Positions 32,740 to 33,831 of a DNA stretch of 33,831 nucleotides are shown in pieces (position 1 is the stretch's first letter; the number at the start of each line of letters is the position of its first letter). The stretch comes from CAZBDV01 sp964490765 (GTDB lineage: Bacteria; Cloacimonadota; Cloacimonadia; Cloacimonadales; JAJBBL01). The position numbers were made by a program, and so were the translations under genes. Below the pieces are notes generated by a model that was given only the letters and a program-made list of their open reading frames with translations, had not been told where the DNA came from and ran no database searches. Where the stretch lies: the NCBI GenBank assembly GCA_964490765.1, contig CAZBDV010000024.1, positions 1-33,831 on the forward strand. The letters run 5' to 3'.

Positions 32740-33831
32740 ATGAAGAAATATATACTGGTATTGTTATCTGTTCTCTTTATTGTATCGATCTATTCTTTTC
32801 AGCAGGAGATCACACCATTATCATCCGATGTGGTTAATGTTCAGCTATCAATTACCCCGGAGCAGGACACAGATGAGGTAATCTCTCAGACCTTTGCTCT
32901 ACTGGCTGATGGAGTTGATGTTCAGATTAATGATATGGTCTTAGCTGTATACGATCAAAATGGAGAACTGGTAGAAAGAAGAAGTGAGCTTGATTATTCC
33001 AGGGTCAGATTGACAAATAAATTCACTTTCAGAGAGATGTATGGTTTTACATTTGCCGTGGAATTAATCAGTGAAGATAATGGCCAGAAGACTATTATTG
33101 AAGAGTTGAATTATGATGTTATCGGACAGGGGACCAGGGCGATGCCTGAAAAGGTATCGGAAACATTCTTGCCACTTTATGAAGCTCTAGCGGTTAATTT
33201 TAGAACTTCATATCTGGTTAACCTCCCCTATAAACAACCAGCTTTACTGATCATCAGCCATGCTGGTGCTACAGAACTACCAACAAATGATTTTGCACGC
33301 TGGAAAAGAGCACGAGGTTTCGATGTGACTGTAGTTAATCTGGAAGATATCGGGACTAATCCCACCAATACAATGATTAAGAACTTTGTAGCCGATTTCT
33401 ATAATAATGCAGAGAACAAGCCTGATTATTTGCAACTGGTGGGTAATGCCAGAACCGGTGCAACACTTCACCTCCCCACTTTCTATACGGGACCAGATAA
33501 TGATGCTACCGATCTTCCTTATGGCTTGATCAATGGTGATGATTATTTTCCGGAAATATTGGTAGGTCGTTTCTCGATCAATAACAGCTATGAGTTGGCT
33601 ACAGTTGTAAATAAGACAATTAAATATGAGAGAGAACCTTATCTGGAAGATAGTGACTGGATGAACAGAACACTGGTTGCAGCCGGTAATTACGCATCTA
33701 CACTCCCGATACCGGTAACTCCTGTTCTCTTCTCCAAATGGTTGATGAATCTTTTCTATGATGTTGGTTATACGGAAGTAGACACGATTTTCTGGTATCC
33801 CGGTTCACCACCGATGACAGGACAGGTAATC
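32740..33831 (+). CDS. C25 (gingipain-type) cysteine peptidase, N-terminal 364 residues (3' end outside window)
   Basis: The product starts with a signal peptide (KKYILVLLSVLFIVSIYSF) after a GGAGG site. Residues 20-155 look like the gingipain propeptide region. From about 160 the C25 catalytic fold begins: PALLIISHAGATELPTNDFA, WKRARGFDVTVVNLEDIG, PDYLQLVGNARTG, and GLINGDDYFPEILVGRFSIN followed by NNSYELATVVNKTIKYE. The catalytic His and Cys of the family would lie beyond the window edge, so activity cannot be confirmed. The order of C25 after M14 in one direction suggests co-expression as an extracellular proteolysis pair. A C-terminal sorting domain is expected but not visible. Confidence 0.88.
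   Translation, partial: MKKYILVLLSVLFIVSIYSFQQEITPLSSDVVNVQLSITPEQDTDEVISQTFALLADGVDVQINDMVLAVYDQNGELVERRSELDYSRVRLTNKFTFREMYGFTFAVELISEDNGQKTIIEELNYDVIGQGTRAMPEKVSETFLPLYEALAVNFRTSYLVNLPYKQPALLIISHAGATELPTNDFARWKRARGFDVTVVNLEDIGTNPTNTMIKNFVADFYNNAENKPDYLQLVGNARTGATLHLPTFYTGPDNDATDLPYGLINGDDYFPEILVGRFSINNSYELATVVNKTIKYEREPYLEDSDWMNRTLVAAGNYASTLPIPVTPVLFSKWLMNLFYDVGYTEVDTIFWYPGSPPMTGQVI

Overview
The window comes from an AT-rich anaerobic bacterium. Its extracellular proteins end in a type IX-secretion-like sorting domain (motif YPNPFNPxTTI followed by a glycine/tyrosine-rich strand and a terminal lysine). Together with a ferredoxin-linked branched-chain 2-oxoacid oxidoreductase, a large 2-hydroxyacyl-CoA dehydratase activase and an anaerobe-type thiamine operon, this points to an amino-acid-fermenting member of the FCB/Bacteroidota-related candidate phyla, with Cloacimonadota the best guess. 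No rRNA or tRNA is visible, so the placement is inference. Shine-Dalgarno sequences (GGAGG) are strong and common, and several starts are GTG or TTG.

Layout. 1-634 (-): 5' part of rtcB (RNA ligase). 1044-1568 (+): a small secreted helical protein. 1625-5764 (-): a 1379-residue fused CoA-dehydratase activase. 5806-8230 (-): an umuD-umuC-SRAP DNA-damage cassette. 8655-10770 (+): an ATP-grasp ligase and a DmpA-type peptidase in one operon, closed by a bidirectional terminator. 10840-13792 (-): two tandem paralogous secreted proteins of identical length. 13894-17783 (-): a cell-envelope operon, lpoB-like, COG3014-like lipoprotein, LPP20-like protein, yjbQ and a LapA-like membrane protein. 17900-20500 (-): vor-type oxidoreductase (ferredoxin, alpha, beta, gamma). 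20822-22408 (-): an EamA transporter and an ankyrin protein. 22527-26218 (-): thi4-thiE-thiC-thiD behind a TPP riboswitch whose translational switching elements can be read directly. 26413-26697 (+): a small coiled-coil protein. 27196-33831 (+): three sorted or secreted proteins, namely a repeat protein, an M14 carboxypeptidase and the start of a C25 (gingipain-type) peptidase.

How the genes fit together. The secreted C25 and M14 peptidases would release amino acids, and the Vor complex and CoA-dehydratase activase fit their fermentation with ferredoxin as electron carrier. The thiamine operon would supply the TPP needed by the Vor beta subunit. The lipoprotein operon is probably concerned with envelope or peptidoglycan maintenance. 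The umuDC-SRAP cassette is a damage-tolerance unit.

Most genes are recognisable families. The least explained parts are the ATP-grasp ligase plus DmpA-peptidase pair, the tandem secreted paralogs, the two hairpins flanking lpoB, and the asymmetric double-ATPase activase. I saw no CRISPR array, insertion sequence, phage gene or integration site.
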